From Dyadobacter sp. SG02 (GTDB taxonomy: Bacteria > Bacteroidota > Bacteroidia > Cytophagales > Spirosomataceae), in assembly GCF_900109045.1 (NCBI RefSeq), contig NZ_FNYL01000014.1, forward strand, positions 62,001 to 126,000: a stretch of 64,000 nucleotides of DNA. Reading direction: 5' to 3'. Position numbers and translations under genes: made by a program. Positions within the stretch are counted from its first letter, which is position 1, and each line of letters begins with the position of its first letter. This document shows, piece after piece, positions 37,001 through 45,104 of the stretch. Under the pieces are notes generated by a model. It worked only from the letters and a program-made list of their open reading frames with translations, had not been told where the DNA came from and did no database searches.

Positions 37001-37224
37001 TTACGTTGGGATACGACCTGGGCAAATTGCTGCCTGAAAAGTCGTTCGTGAAAGGCCTGCGCCTGAGCGCGGTCGCGAACAACGTGCTCGTGATCAAGAA
37101 ATGGACGGAGAATATGGACCCGGAAGAGGTGCTCAACTCGTCGGATAATGCCACAGGCCTCGATTTCTGGCCCGGCCTGCCGCCGACCCGCAGCATTGGT
37201 TTCAACCTCAATGTTAAATTCTAA
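34090..37224 (+). CDS. SusC/RagA-family TonB-linked outer-membrane transporter
   Basis: The protein has 1044 residues from the ATG at 34090 (a GTG lies just before it). A signal peptide (1-21) is followed by the carboxypeptidase-regulatory domain (GTVTGENKEPLPGVNILISG), the plug with IRIRGQSSFAGQNNPLIVVN and the SusC mark VLKGATAAALYGSRAKDGVV, and the barrel. With SusD it imports oligosaccharides or sugar-acid conjugates across the outer membrane. The susD-like gene follows after 11 bp. It is the first gene of the putative sugar-acid locus and carries a LacI-type operator in its promoter. Confidence 0.93.
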   Translation: MKKCFTIIVLLAMLCGSAVFAQTGRISGTVTGENKEPLPGVNILISGSSQGTVTDSEGKYALDAPANATLVFSFIGYVSQTIAAGARSAIDVQLTQESKNLTEVVVTALGIKREAKTLGYATATVNADQISTNRTPNVVSSLQGKMAGVNISSLSTGPGGTAKIRIRGQSSFAGQNNPLIVVNGVPIDNSNFAGGGDYAQRSANNSDGGDGLSSINPDDIESMTVLKGATAAALYGSRAKDGVVMITTKTRGTGKGIGLDYNINFTTDTPLDFTDFQYEYGQGEGGKRPTSANPTSGVWSFGEKFEPGMTQTLFDNEIWPYEPVRGRVKQFYRTGTNMTNTITVSNNGPNGGFSLSLANSDNRGIVENNKFNRKVVNLGFTQNISKRLTAFGNVNYSKEKNTNPPQIDAQDFATSTVIFTLANSMPFDALKQNQTMPNGDEFVFSRFLVRNNPYYSLSHHFENISRDRLFGNVALKYQFTDWLYLQVRAAQDFYVRNQDYNIPNGYAPIAKAPTGYVNGSFTQDIRRNTERNLDFILGGNHNFGNIGLDVTLGGNQRYARMDYNSVTVQDFIQPDLYTVMNGRVKNPLYQLSEKKINSLYGAATISWKEFLYLNVTARNDWFSTLAPQNRSILYPSVTGSFIFSQAFPNLPSWITFGKLRAAYAQVGSDNVNPYSNALYYAVDNNSFPNPTGQLVPVGGINASTVPNKNLRPLRIKEAEAGLEMKLFNNLLGFDLTYYHKTTDDQILAAQISDASSYTAQLINVGRSMNQGIELLLTGSPVKTKDFTWDVSFNVSYNTSKVLKLGLAEKDTVITVGGGGGRTLNMVVGKPLGQLYTFMYARDAQGRQVFDKNSGMPLRNNTLRNVGNALPRYFGGITNTFNYKGIMLSALVDFKLGHKMITGRNINYLRHGLSKRTLPGRAEGFVIGNGVNPDGEVNQTKAAVQPFYESVNPLGVNEDFVQNAGFWKLRQLTLGYDLGKLLPEKSFVKGLRLSAVANNVLVIKKWTENMDPEEVLNSSDNATGLDFWPGLPPTRSIGFNLNVKF

Positions 37225-37235
37225 ACGTCGATCCC

Positions 37236-38777
37236 ATGAAAGCTACATTCAAATATATACTCGCGCTTTTCCTGTCGCTGACGTTCATCACGGCCTGTGA
37301 CGAAGGATTCGACGAGATCAATACCAACAAAGTCGATCCGACTTCGCTGGCGCCTTCGCTGATCCTGAACAAGGCGATCATAGCAACTACCTACCTGGAC
37401 GGCGTGTCGACGCTCGGTATGCTTTGCTACAACTTCGGCATTGTTCAACAGGTGATTACGCCTTACGGAAGTTCATTGTCGGGCGGTAACTACAACCAGC
37501 TGAACAACGCCAACTCGCCGCTGGTATGGGTTAATTTTTACAGGAATGTGATCAAACAGCTGGTGGCCGTTACCGAGCAAACGAAGGATGATCCTTTAAG
37601 TAAAAACATTTACCACGCGGCCCGCATCTGGAAAGCCTACGCATTCATGATATTGACCGATACGTACGGCGATGTACCTTATTTCGATGCTGGAAAAGGC
37701 TATATCAGCGAGGAAATCCGCCCGAAATACGACCCGCAGGAGGCTATTTACAAGGATATTCTCAAAGAACTGGAAGAGGCATCCGCGGCGTTGGACGCGG
37801 CCCAACCGGCTGTAACGACCGATATTCTCTACGGTGGCGACGTGGCCCGCTGGAAAAAGCTCGGCTATTCGCTCATGTTGCGTGCCGGGATGCGGCTTAC
37901 CAAGGTGGATGCGACGACGGCCAAATCCTATGTCGCAAAAGCAGTAGCGGGAGGCGTTTTCGCAAGTAATGCGGATAATTCGGTCATTCGCCACACTTCG
38001 CTTTATAATAATTTCATTGCCAATCACTTAGCGGCTCGCGAGAAGACCAACTTCTACCTGGCAGCCCCATTTGTGAATTACCTCAAAGACAACAACGACC
38101 CCCGCTTACCTGTGTTCGCGGTTCGGTATGTGGGCGCGAAGGGTGGTCCGGAACAATCGGGCGATCGCGCCTCATCCGATCCGAAAGTGCAGATCGGGAT
38201 GCCGATGGGTTATAATGACGTGACCATCAACAGTGTATTGGCCGAAAACGGGGTCGTGAGCCTCTGGGATTTTACGCAGATCAACCTGACGACGGTTTTG
38301 AAGCTCGACGCGCCGGAATTCCACATCACCTACGCGCAGGTGCAGCTCCTGCTCGCGGAGGCGGCCGTACGCGGCTGGGTGACGGGCGAAGCGGCCGATT
38401 ATTATGCCAAAGGTATCCGGGCCAATCTCGAACAAATGTCGCTGTATGATCCGAAGGCGACCATAAAAGAGGATGCGATTCTCGCGTACCTGAAAGTGCA
38501 CCCGCTCGAAACGGCCAAAGCATTGGAGCAGATCAATACCCAATACTGGGTAGCGACGTTCCTGGACGGCAACGAGTCCTGGGCCAATTTCCGCAGAAGC
38601 GGTTTCCCGGCATTGAAAAAGAACCCTTATCCCGGCTCGGAGATCAAGGAAGATTTCATCCGCCGCATGCCTTACCCGGATAGCGAGATCGTCGTGAACT
38701 TGCAGAATGTGAACGACGCCAATACGCGCCAGGGTCCTAACGACCTGAATACGAGGATTTGGTGGGATAAAAAGTAA
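37236..38777 (+). CDS. SusD/RagB-like lipoprotein
   Basis: The protein has 513 residues with a signal peptide and lipobox ITAC, so it is a surface lipoprotein. The helical, TPR-containing body, with GTDYGDVPYFDA-like phrase (here DTYGDVPYFDAG) and a C-terminal WANFRRSGFPAL, matches the SusD-like_2 group. It caps the SusC channel and binds the glycan. It is coupled to the preceding susC gene. Confidence 0.92.
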   Translation: MKATFKYILALFLSLTFITACDEGFDEINTNKVDPTSLAPSLILNKAIIATTYLDGVSTLGMLCYNFGIVQQVITPYGSSLSGGNYNQLNNANSPLVWVNFYRNVIKQLVAVTEQTKDDPLSKNIYHAARIWKAYAFMILTDTYGDVPYFDAGKGYISEEIRPKYDPQEAIYKDILKELEEASAALDAAQPAVTTDILYGGDVARWKKLGYSLMLRAGMRLTKVDATTAKSYVAKAVAGGVFASNADNSVIRHTSLYNNFIANHLAAREKTNFYLAAPFVNYLKDNNDPRLPVFAVRYVGAKGGPEQSGDRASSDPKVQIGMPMGYNDVTINSVLAENGVVSLWDFTQINLTTVLKLDAPEFHITYAQVQLLLAEAAVRGWVTGEAADYYAKGIRANLEQMSLYDPKATIKEDAILAYLKVHPLETAKALEQINTQYWVATFLDGNESWANFRRSGFPALKKNPYPGSEIKEDFIRRMPYPDSEIVVNLQNVNDANTRQGPNDLNTRIWWDKK

Positions 38778-38811
38778 TATCAGCAATTCTTAAACCTTTA
38801 ACCTGAAAGAA

Positions 38812-40170
38812 ATGAAAGAGACCGGAATGAATCGTCGCGACACGATGAAAGCATTGGGACTGGGTGGTTCCGCGGGAATCCTGGGGCTGTTCGGAGGTAT
38901 TCCCGCGGCCCGCGCGGCCCGTGCCGACTATGAAACGCCGCAGTATGCCAAAGCCATGAAGCCGCTGACGATCAAAAGCGTTCGCGCGATTGCCACGGCG
39001 CCGCAGGGCTCCAACCTGATTGTGGTGAAAGTGGAAACCTCCGAGCCGGGATTGTACGGCCTCGGTTGCGCGACATTCACGCAGCGGGCGGAAGTGGTGC
39101 TGGTGGCGATCAATACCTATCTCAACGAGTTTTGCGTCGGAAGGGACGTCGATAATATCGAGGATATGTGGCACGCCGCCTATGTGAGTTCCTACTGGCG
39201 CAACGGCCCGGTATTGAACAATGCATTGAGCGGGCTCGACCAGGCGCTTTGGGATATCAAAGGTAAGCGGGCAGGAATGCCGTTGTACCAGCTGTTGGGC
39301 GGCAAAGTGCGGTTCGCGGTGCCGTGTTACACGCACGCGAACGGGCGCACACCCGAGGAAACCGTGGAGAGCGTGAAGAAGATCCAGGAGCAGGGTTACC
39401 GCTACATCCGCATTCAGCAGGGCGGTTACGGGGCTGTTGGCAGCACTACCAAAAAGCCGGATTTCAAAGAAGCGGGCTTCGGCGGGGCTACGGACAACTA
39501 TATGGACGAAAATGCCTACCTGAAAGCCATTCCGATCCTCTTCGAAACCGTGCGCAAGCAATGCGGCGAGGAGGTGGAACTGCTGCATGATATTCACGAA
39601 CGCGTGCAGCCGATGAACGCGATCAATATGATTAAAAAGCTCGAAGAATTCCGTCCGTTCTTCATCGAAGACCCGTTTTCTCCCGAGAATATGAAGTGGT
39701 TCAAACTGTTACGCCAGAGTACGACAGTGCCGCTGGCGATGGGCGAGCTTTTTAATAATATCAATGAGTTTTTGGAACCGATGGCTAACCAGTGGTTCGA
39801 CTACATCCGCATTCACGTGTCGCAGATCGGGGGCGTTACACCGGCCATGAAAGTGGCGCGGTTGGGGGAATGGTTCAATGTCAAAACAGCCTGGCACGGC
39901 CCCGGCGACGTGTCGCCCGTCGGCCATTCGGCACATGCGCACATCGACCTGGCCGTCTGGAACTTCGGTATCCAGGAGGCGGTGCAGTTCAACGACAAGA
40001 CGTTGGAAGTATTCTCGGGGTGCCCGACGATGAAAAATGGCTATATGTCGGTGAACGAAGTGCCGGGTATAGGCGTGGACATTGACGAAAAAGCCGCCGC
40101 CAAATTCCCGATCAGCACAAAATCGAACTGGCAAGTAAGAAAATTCGACGGTACGCTTATACGTCCATGA
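38812..40170 (+). CDS. Tat-exported ManD/RspA-like sugar-acid dehydratase
   Basis: The protein has 452 residues. The N-terminus has a twin-arginine signal (NRRDTMKALGLGG, cleavage near Ala-35), so the enzyme should act in the periplasm. The enolase-superfamily barrel has metal ligands D260 (LLHDIHER), E286 (FIEDPF) and E312 (MGELF), each 26 residues apart as in the mannonate dehydratase group, with H262 and H362 (HGPGD) near the site. The phrases HAHIDLA and VFSGCPTMKNGYM are typical of the ManD/RspA subgroup, which dehydrates D-mannonate or D-gluconate or has lost activity. The exact substrate is open. Its stop overlaps the lacI start by 4 bp. Confidence 0.85.
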   Translation: MKETGMNRRDTMKALGLGGSAGILGLFGGIPAARAARADYETPQYAKAMKPLTIKSVRAIATAPQGSNLIVVKVETSEPGLYGLGCATFTQRAEVVLVAINTYLNEFCVGRDVDNIEDMWHAAYVSSYWRNGPVLNNALSGLDQALWDIKGKRAGMPLYQLLGGKVRFAVPCYTHANGRTPEETVESVKKIQEQGYRYIRIQQGGYGAVGSTTKKPDFKEAGFGGATDNYMDENAYLKAIPILFETVRKQCGEEVELLHDIHERVQPMNAINMIKKLEEFRPFFIEDPFSPENMKWFKLLRQSTTVPLAMGELFNNINEFLEPMANQWFDYIRIHVSQIGGVTPAMKVARLGEWFNVKTAWHGPGDVSPVGHSAHAHIDLAVWNFGIQEAVQFNDKTLEVFSGCPTMKNGYMSVNEVPGIGVDIDEKAAAKFPISTKSNWQVRKFDGTLIRP

Positions 40171-41201
40171 AAAAAGCATCGCTCAAAGATATTGCACAGC
40201 AAGCGGGCGTCTCCACGGCCCTGGTTTCCTACGTCCTCAACGGCAAAGAAAAGGAAACCAGGGTGGGGGAGGCCATTGCGCAGAAAATCAGGCTGATAGC
40301 CAAGGAATTGAACTATCAGCCCAATCACCTGGCCAAGAGCCTCAGAAGCGGCAAGACGCATACGATAGGCCTGATCATCGCCGATATTTCCAACCCGTTT
40401 TTCGCCAACATCGCGCGTGTGGTGGAAGATGAAGCCAAAAAGAACGGCTACACGGTCATTATCGGCAGCTGCGACGAGCACGCCGAGAAATCGTGGGATT
40501 TGCTGAATGTGCTGATCAACCGCCAGGTCGACGGCTTCATCATCGTGTCCTGCGAAGGCTCCGAAAACCAGGTGCATTATCTCAAAGAGCGGAACATTCC
40601 ATTCGTATTGCTCGACCGCCATTTTCCTGAAATCCAGACCGATTTTGTAGCGACCAACAATTACAAAGCCTCTTACGACGCCGGTATTCACCTCATCAAA
40701 AGCGGCTATTCGAAGATCGGTATCATGGCCTACAAATCGAATATGTACCACATGGAAGAACGTGTACGCGGGTACAAGCACGCCTTGCGCGATAACCACA
40801 TCGAGTTCCACGATGCATGGCTGAAAGAAGTGCATTTCGAAACGATGGATAGCGAGGTAAGGACGGCCATCGACGAGATACTGGCCTCCGAACAGCGCTT
40901 GGACGCAATGATTTTCGCGACCTACGGTTTGGCTATCAATGCATTAAAATACATCAACGAGCTGCGTCTCAAAGTACCGTCCGACATGGCAATCGTCAGT
41001 TTCGGCCAGGCGGAGGTTTTCGACCTCTACTATTGCCCGATCACCTACGTGCGGCAACCTTTGGAAATGCTCGGCAAAACGTCCGTCGAATTTTTATTGA
41101 AAAAACTGAAAAACCCTGAGGAAGGCATGAAGCAAATACTGATGGAAGCCAAGCTCATCGCCCGCGAGTCGTCAAAGGCGAAAGCGGTGGCGGCGGGTTA
41201 G
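40167..41201 (+). CDS. LacI-family transcriptional regulator
   Basis: The protein has 344 residues. Residues 1-50 form the LacI helix-turn-helix (LKDIAQQAGVSTALVSYVLN) and hinge (NHLAKSLRSGKTHTIGLI). The rest is a periplasmic-binding-like domain that senses a sugar or sugar acid. It is translationally coupled to the ManD-like gene by ATGA. The perfect LacI-type palindrome in the first susC promoter makes that promoter its likely target; it would then regulate its own operon. The gene ends directly at the edge of the 10-bp repeat array. Confidence 0.92.
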   Translation: MKKASLKDIAQQAGVSTALVSYVLNGKEKETRVGEAIAQKIRLIAKELNYQPNHLAKSLRSGKTHTIGLIIADISNPFFANIARVVEDEAKKNGYTVIIGSCDEHAEKSWDLLNVLINRQVDGFIIVSCEGSENQVHYLKERNIPFVLLDRHFPEIQTDFVATNNYKASYDAGIHLIKSGYSKIGIMAYKSNMYHMEERVRGYKHALRDNHIEFHDAWLKEVHFETMDSEVRTAIDEILASEQRLDAMIFATYGLAINALKYINELRLKVPSDMAIVSFGQAEVFDLYYCPITYVRQPLEMLGKTSVEFLLKKLKNPEEGMKQILMEAKLIARESSKAKAVAAG

Positions 41202-41342
41202 GTGTTGTCGGAAGTGGTCAGGTGTTGTCAGGTGTGGTCAGGTGTTGTCAGGTGTTGTCAAGTATTGTCAGGTGTGGTGGATGTGGTTAGGTATTGTCAA
41301 GTGTTGTCAAGTGTTGTCAGGTGTGGTCAAGTGTTGTCAGGT
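41202..41342. repeat. 10-bp tandem array, left arm
   Basis: About 14 consecutive copies of a 10-bp unit, best written GTTGTCAGGT, with scattered substitutions (GTGGTCAGGT, GTTGTCAAGT). It begins at the lacI stop codon. Its reverse complement forms the right array at 42334-42436, so the two could pair into a long imperfect stem. Confidence 0.9.
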
Positions 41343-41504
41343 TTCGTGCTTTTTGGGTAATGGGTCGGATGTAATTGGCGAGGCGGACGATACCAAGGAG
41401 ACTCCTCCGGAGTCGACGAAAATGGGATATTGTTTGTGTTTCTATAAACAGAATGCCCCGCTGGGGCAACGGGAACGGTGGTACCCAAGCGGGTAATTGA
41501 CGTT

Positions 41505-42270
41505 ACTAGGGCCCGCTCCGGAGGAGCACCCTGTTTATAGAAATGAATATCGAATACGTAATCCCGGCTCCGGAAGAGCACCCTGTTTATAGAAGGGAAT
41601 ATTGAATACATCATCCCGGCTCCGGAGGAGCACCCTGTTTATAGAAATGAGTATCGAATACATCATCCCGGCTCCGGAGGAGCACCCTGTTTATAGAAAT
41701 GAATATCGAATACATGATCACGGCTCCGGAGGAGCACCTTGTTTATAGAAAGGAATGTCGAATACGTCATCCCGGCTCCGGAGGAGCACCCTGTTTATAG
41801 AAATGAGTATCGAATACATCATCCCGGCTCCGGAGGAGCACCCTGTTTATAGAAATGAATATCGAATACATCATCCCGGCTCCGGAGGAGCGCCCTGTTT
41901 ATAGAAACGAATATCGAATACGTCATCCCGGCTCCGGAGGAGCACCCTGTTTTTAGAAATGAATATCGAATACGTCATCCCGGCTCCGGCGGAGCACCCT
42001 GTTCATAGAAACGAATATCGAATACGTCATCCCGGCTCCGGCGGAGCACCCTGTTTATAGAAATGAGTATCGAATACGTCATCCCGGCTCTGGAGGAGCC
42101 TCCTGTTTTTAGAAATGAATGTCGAATAAGTCATCCCGGCTCCGGAGGAGCATCCTGTTTATAGAAATGAATATCGAATACATCATCCCGGCTTCGGCGG
42201 AGCACCCTGTTTATAGAAATGAATATCGAATACGTAATCCCGGCTCGGGAAGAGCCTCCTTTTTATAAAA
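41505..42270. repeat. fifteen-copy 52-bp direct tandem repeat
   Basis: The word CTCCGGAGGAGC or a variant recurs every 52 bp without any exception from 41516 to about 42244. Each unit has a small hairpin (GCTCC/GGAGC), then CACCCTGTTTATAGAAA and an AT-rich ATCGAATAC stretch. Copies differ at few sites, and changes in the hairpin mostly keep pairing. There are no unique spacers, so it is not a CRISPR array. The period is not a multiple of three, so it is not coding. Confidence 0.93.
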
Positions 42271-42333
42271 TGTACAACACTAAACGCGCTTAAAAAACAA
42301 TAACCTGTAATACATAACCACAAACCCCCAATA

Positions 42334-42436
42334 GCTGACCACACCTGACAACACTTAACCACACCCGACTACACTTGACCACACCTGACCACACCTGACT
42401 ACACTTGACAATACCTGACCACACCCGACCACTGAC
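42334..42436. repeat. 10-bp tandem array, right arm (inverted)
   Basis: About 10 copies of the unit ACCTGACAAC/ACCTGACCAC, the reverse complement of the left-arm unit. Between 41343-41504 and 42271-42333 there are further palindromes (GCCCCGCTGGGGC at 41454-41466) but no gene. Confidence 0.9.
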
Positions 42437-42479
42437 AAAATCCGACTAACCCTTACCCATTACTATTACCATTACCATT

Positions 42480-43721
42480 ATGCAAAGAAGAAACTTTATA
42501 AAAACAGCGTTCCTGGGCACCGCGGCCGTTGCGACCGGTTTTCCGTTTGTGCAAGCGCATGCGGCGTCCAAAATGAAGATTACGAAGATCCGGTACTACG
42601 CCGCGCCGGGGTATAACAAACCGCTTTTCAACCAGGCGCGCGGGATTGTAGAGATCGAGACCGACGGCGGCATTATCGGCATTGGCGAGGGCGGTTCGAG
42701 GGATATGATCGAGCAATGCGCGCAAATGATGATCGGCGAGGACCCGTTCCGCATCGAACACATCTGGCAGAACGTGTACCGCGGGATGTTCTACCCGCCG
42801 GGACGCGAGAAGCTGCACGCGTTGGGCGCTTTGGAAATGGCACTTTGGGATATCAAAGGCAAGGCGCTGAATGTGCCGGTGTACGAGCTGCTGGGCGGAG
42901 CGACGCGCGAGTACGTGGAATGCTACGCGACCGGTTTCCGTGCGTCGAAGGCCAAGACGGAAGAGGAGCGGGCCAGGGATTGCATCGAGGCAGGTTTGCG
43001 GTCCTACCGCATCGGGCCGACTGGCGGTAATGGCGACCAGCCGTTTGATTTTTATGAGAACGTGAAAAAGACGATCGATTTCTGCAAGCGGATCGACGAG
43101 GCCGTAGGCGGAGGCGGCAAGTGGGCCATCGACCTGCATACCCGCTTCGATATGACCGACGGCTTGAAGATCTGTACCGCGCTGGAATCGCTCGAACCGT
43201 ACTTCGTGGAGGACATTATCCGTTCAGAGAATCCGTCGGTGTACAAAACTGTGCGTTCGATGACCAAGGTGCCTATTGCCGTGGGCGAGCAGTTCGGCGA
43301 CCGCTGGGATTGTAACGAATTTATCGAAAACCGGTGGATCGATTACACCCGGTTCACACTGCCGAACACCGGCGGCATCAGCGAGTTCAAAAAGCTGGCT
43401 TCGATGTGCGAAACGCATTATGTGGGCATGATACCGCATTTCACGGGCCCGCTGGCGACGGCGACGCTGGTGCATGTGCTCGGTTCGAGCAGCCCGGCAC
43501 GTGCGCTCATGGAGCTTGGCGGGGGCGAGCCGGAGCGGCCTCCGTATTTCAACGAGGATTTTATCAATTTCAAAAACGGTAAGCTGTATCTCAACGACGC
43601 GCCCGGGCTGGGGGTAAAATTTGATCCTAAAAAGGCGACTTTCATTATGGAGGTCAAAGAGAAAACCAAATTCCCGCACCCGATCCTGAAAAGTCCGGAC
43701 GGCTCTATCCATAACTGGTAA
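42480..43721 (+). CDS. Tat-exported enolase-superfamily dehydratase, substrate unknown
   Basis: The protein has 413 residues with an ideal twin-arginine signal (MQRRNFIKTAFLGTAA). The mandelate-racemase type barrel carries D218 and H220 (AIDLHTRF), E244 (FVEDII), E270 (VGEQF) and H320 (IPHFTGP). All five keep the exact spacing of the metal ligands and catalytic histidines of E. coli D-galactonate dehydratase (D183, H185, E209, E235, H285), so it is probably an active acid-sugar dehydratase. Outside these residues it is unlike DgoD, so the substrate may be another aldonate, or it may be a cycloisomerase. It starts after the repeat region and is followed 4 bp later by the DgoD-like gene. Confidence 0.85.
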   Translation: MQRRNFIKTAFLGTAAVATGFPFVQAHAASKMKITKIRYYAAPGYNKPLFNQARGIVEIETDGGIIGIGEGGSRDMIEQCAQMMIGEDPFRIEHIWQNVYRGMFYPPGREKLHALGALEMALWDIKGKALNVPVYELLGGATREYVECYATGFRASKAKTEEERARDCIEAGLRSYRIGPTGGNGDQPFDFYENVKKTIDFCKRIDEAVGGGGKWAIDLHTRFDMTDGLKICTALESLEPYFVEDIIRSENPSVYKTVRSMTKVPIAVGEQFGDRWDCNEFIENRWIDYTRFTLPNTGGISEFKKLASMCETHYVGMIPHFTGPLATATLVHVLGSSSPARALMELGGGEPERPPYFNEDFINFKNGKLYLNDAPGLGVKFDPKKATFIMEVKEKTKFPHPILKSPDGSIHNW

Positions 43722-43725
43722 TGCT

Positions 43726-44967
43726 ATGAAATCTAAACCTAAATCATTTTCCCGTCGTGCAGCCATTCAGTCGGTACTCGGCATCGCGGCAACGGGCACG
43801 ATGCTACTGCCTAAAACATCGTATGCAACTAATCCAACGCCTTTTCAGGCGTATGGAAAGGTCAAGATCACGAAGTTGGAAACGTTCCTGGTAAAGCCGC
43901 GCTGGATTTTCCTCAAAATCCACACCGACGCCGGCGTCGTGGGCCTCGGTGAGCCACTGCTCGAAGGCCGCGCGCTGACCATTCAGACGGCCATCAAAGA
44001 AGTAGAGCCCTACCTGGTCGGCAAAGATCCGCGCGCAGTGGTACACCATTGGCAAGCCATTTACCGTCACGCATTTTATCGGGGCGGGCCGCTCCTCACG
44101 AGTGCTTTGAGTGGTATCGACCAGGCATTGTGGGACATTAAAGGCAAGCTCCTGGGCGTACCCGTGCACGAGCTCCTGGGCGGGCCCACCCGCGACCGCG
44201 TACGTATATATGGGCGCGCGTCCAACGCGGAGGACATGAAAAAGCGCAAAGCCGAAGGTTACACGATTATTAAAACCGGCGTGGCCAAAAAGAACCCGGC
44301 GAATATCGTCGAGAACATGGCCTTCATTAAATATGCGTCCGACAATTTTGCCTCGCTACGGGAAGCCGGCGGGCCGGAAATGGATATTGCTATTGACTTC
44401 CACGGAGCCGTTCCGCAGCAAACATCTAAGGTTTTGATCAAGGAATTGGAACAATACCAGCCGTTTTTCGTGGAAGAACCCTGCCAGGCGCAGAATGTGG
44501 ACACACTTGTAGACATTGCGAGGGGGACCCACATTCCCATTGCGACCGGCGAGCGGATTTTTACCAAATGGGGCTTCCGCGAAATCCTCGAAAAAGGTGC
44601 TGCCAGCATTATCCAGCCGGATTTGTGCCACGCCGGCGGCATTACCGAAGGCAGGCTCATCGCCGGAATGGCCGAGGCCTATTACATTCCCATCGCCCCG
44701 CACAACCCGATGGGCCCTATCTCACTCGCTACCGGCCTGCAACTGGCTGCCAGCGTCCCGAATTTCCTCGTTCAGGAGCAGGTAACGCTGGGTGAAGGCT
44801 ATCTCAAAGAACCATTCAAACTTCAAAAAGACGGAACCGTAATGGTACCTACCAAACCCGGCCTGGGCGTGGAACTTGACGAAGACGCGCTGAAAGACAA
44901 GATCGGGCACGACTGGAAGAATCCGGAGAGCTATAATGCGCTCGATGGGTCGGTCGTCGATTGGTAG
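43726..44967 (+). CDS. dgoD: Tat-exported D-galactonate dehydratase-like enzyme
   Basis: The protein has 413 residues with a twin-arginine signal (FSRRAAIQSVLGIAATG, cleavage near Ala-35). The body follows D-galactonate dehydratase closely: RWIFLKIHTDAGVVGLGEPL, FYRGGPLLTSALSGIDQALW, D224/H226 (DFHG), E250 (FVEEP), E276 (ATGERIF), QPDLCHAGGITEGRLIAGMA and H326 (APHNPMGP). The five key residues all lie at +41 from E. coli DgoD numbering. It converts D-galactonate to 2-dehydro-3-deoxy-D-galactonate. Classical DgoD is cytoplasmic; export of this one is unusual. Kinase and aldolase for the next two steps are encoded 7.5 kb downstream. Confidence 0.88.
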   Translation: MKSKPKSFSRRAAIQSVLGIAATGTMLLPKTSYATNPTPFQAYGKVKITKLETFLVKPRWIFLKIHTDAGVVGLGEPLLEGRALTIQTAIKEVEPYLVGKDPRAVVHHWQAIYRHAFYRGGPLLTSALSGIDQALWDIKGKLLGVPVHELLGGPTRDRVRIYGRASNAEDMKKRKAEGYTIIKTGVAKKNPANIVENMAFIKYASDNFASLREAGGPEMDIAIDFHGAVPQQTSKVLIKELEQYQPFFVEEPCQAQNVDTLVDIARGTHIPIATGERIFTKWGFREILEKGAASIIQPDLCHAGGITEGRLIAGMAEAYYIPIAPHNPMGPISLATGLQLAASVPNFLVQEQVTLGEGYLKEPFKLQKDGTVMVPTKPGLGVELDEDALKDKIGHDWKNPESYNALDGSVVDW

Positions 44968-44970
44968 GGT

Positions 44971-45038
44971 TCGACGGCTGACGGCCGATCGCATTAGGTA
45001 GCAGCACGACGCAATCGCGGTCGGCGGTCAGCCGTCGA
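44971..45038. repeat. hairpin between dgoD-like and susC genes
   Basis: TCGACGGCTGAC (44971-44982) pairs perfectly with GTCAGCCGTCGA (45027-45038) and the stem continues imperfectly inward. It may reduce read-through into the susC gene or be another dispersed palindrome. A TTAAAGCGTTTAA element lies at 45079-45091 before the susC start. Confidence 0.75.
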
Positions 45039-45104
45039 TCTGGGATCGTTGCATCCATACCTCAATAAAAACAGTATTTTAAAGCGTTTAACTATAAATT
45101 TTCC

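Noticed and set aside
41242..41496. 84-residue plus-strand frame and a 95-residue minus-strand frame in the 10-bp/52-bp repeat region
   Set aside because: They consist of repeat sequence and run out of frame as the 52-bp array starts.
41505..42270. CRISPR array
   Set aside because: The repeats are contiguous with no unique spacers, the period is a constant 52 bp, and no cas gene is near.
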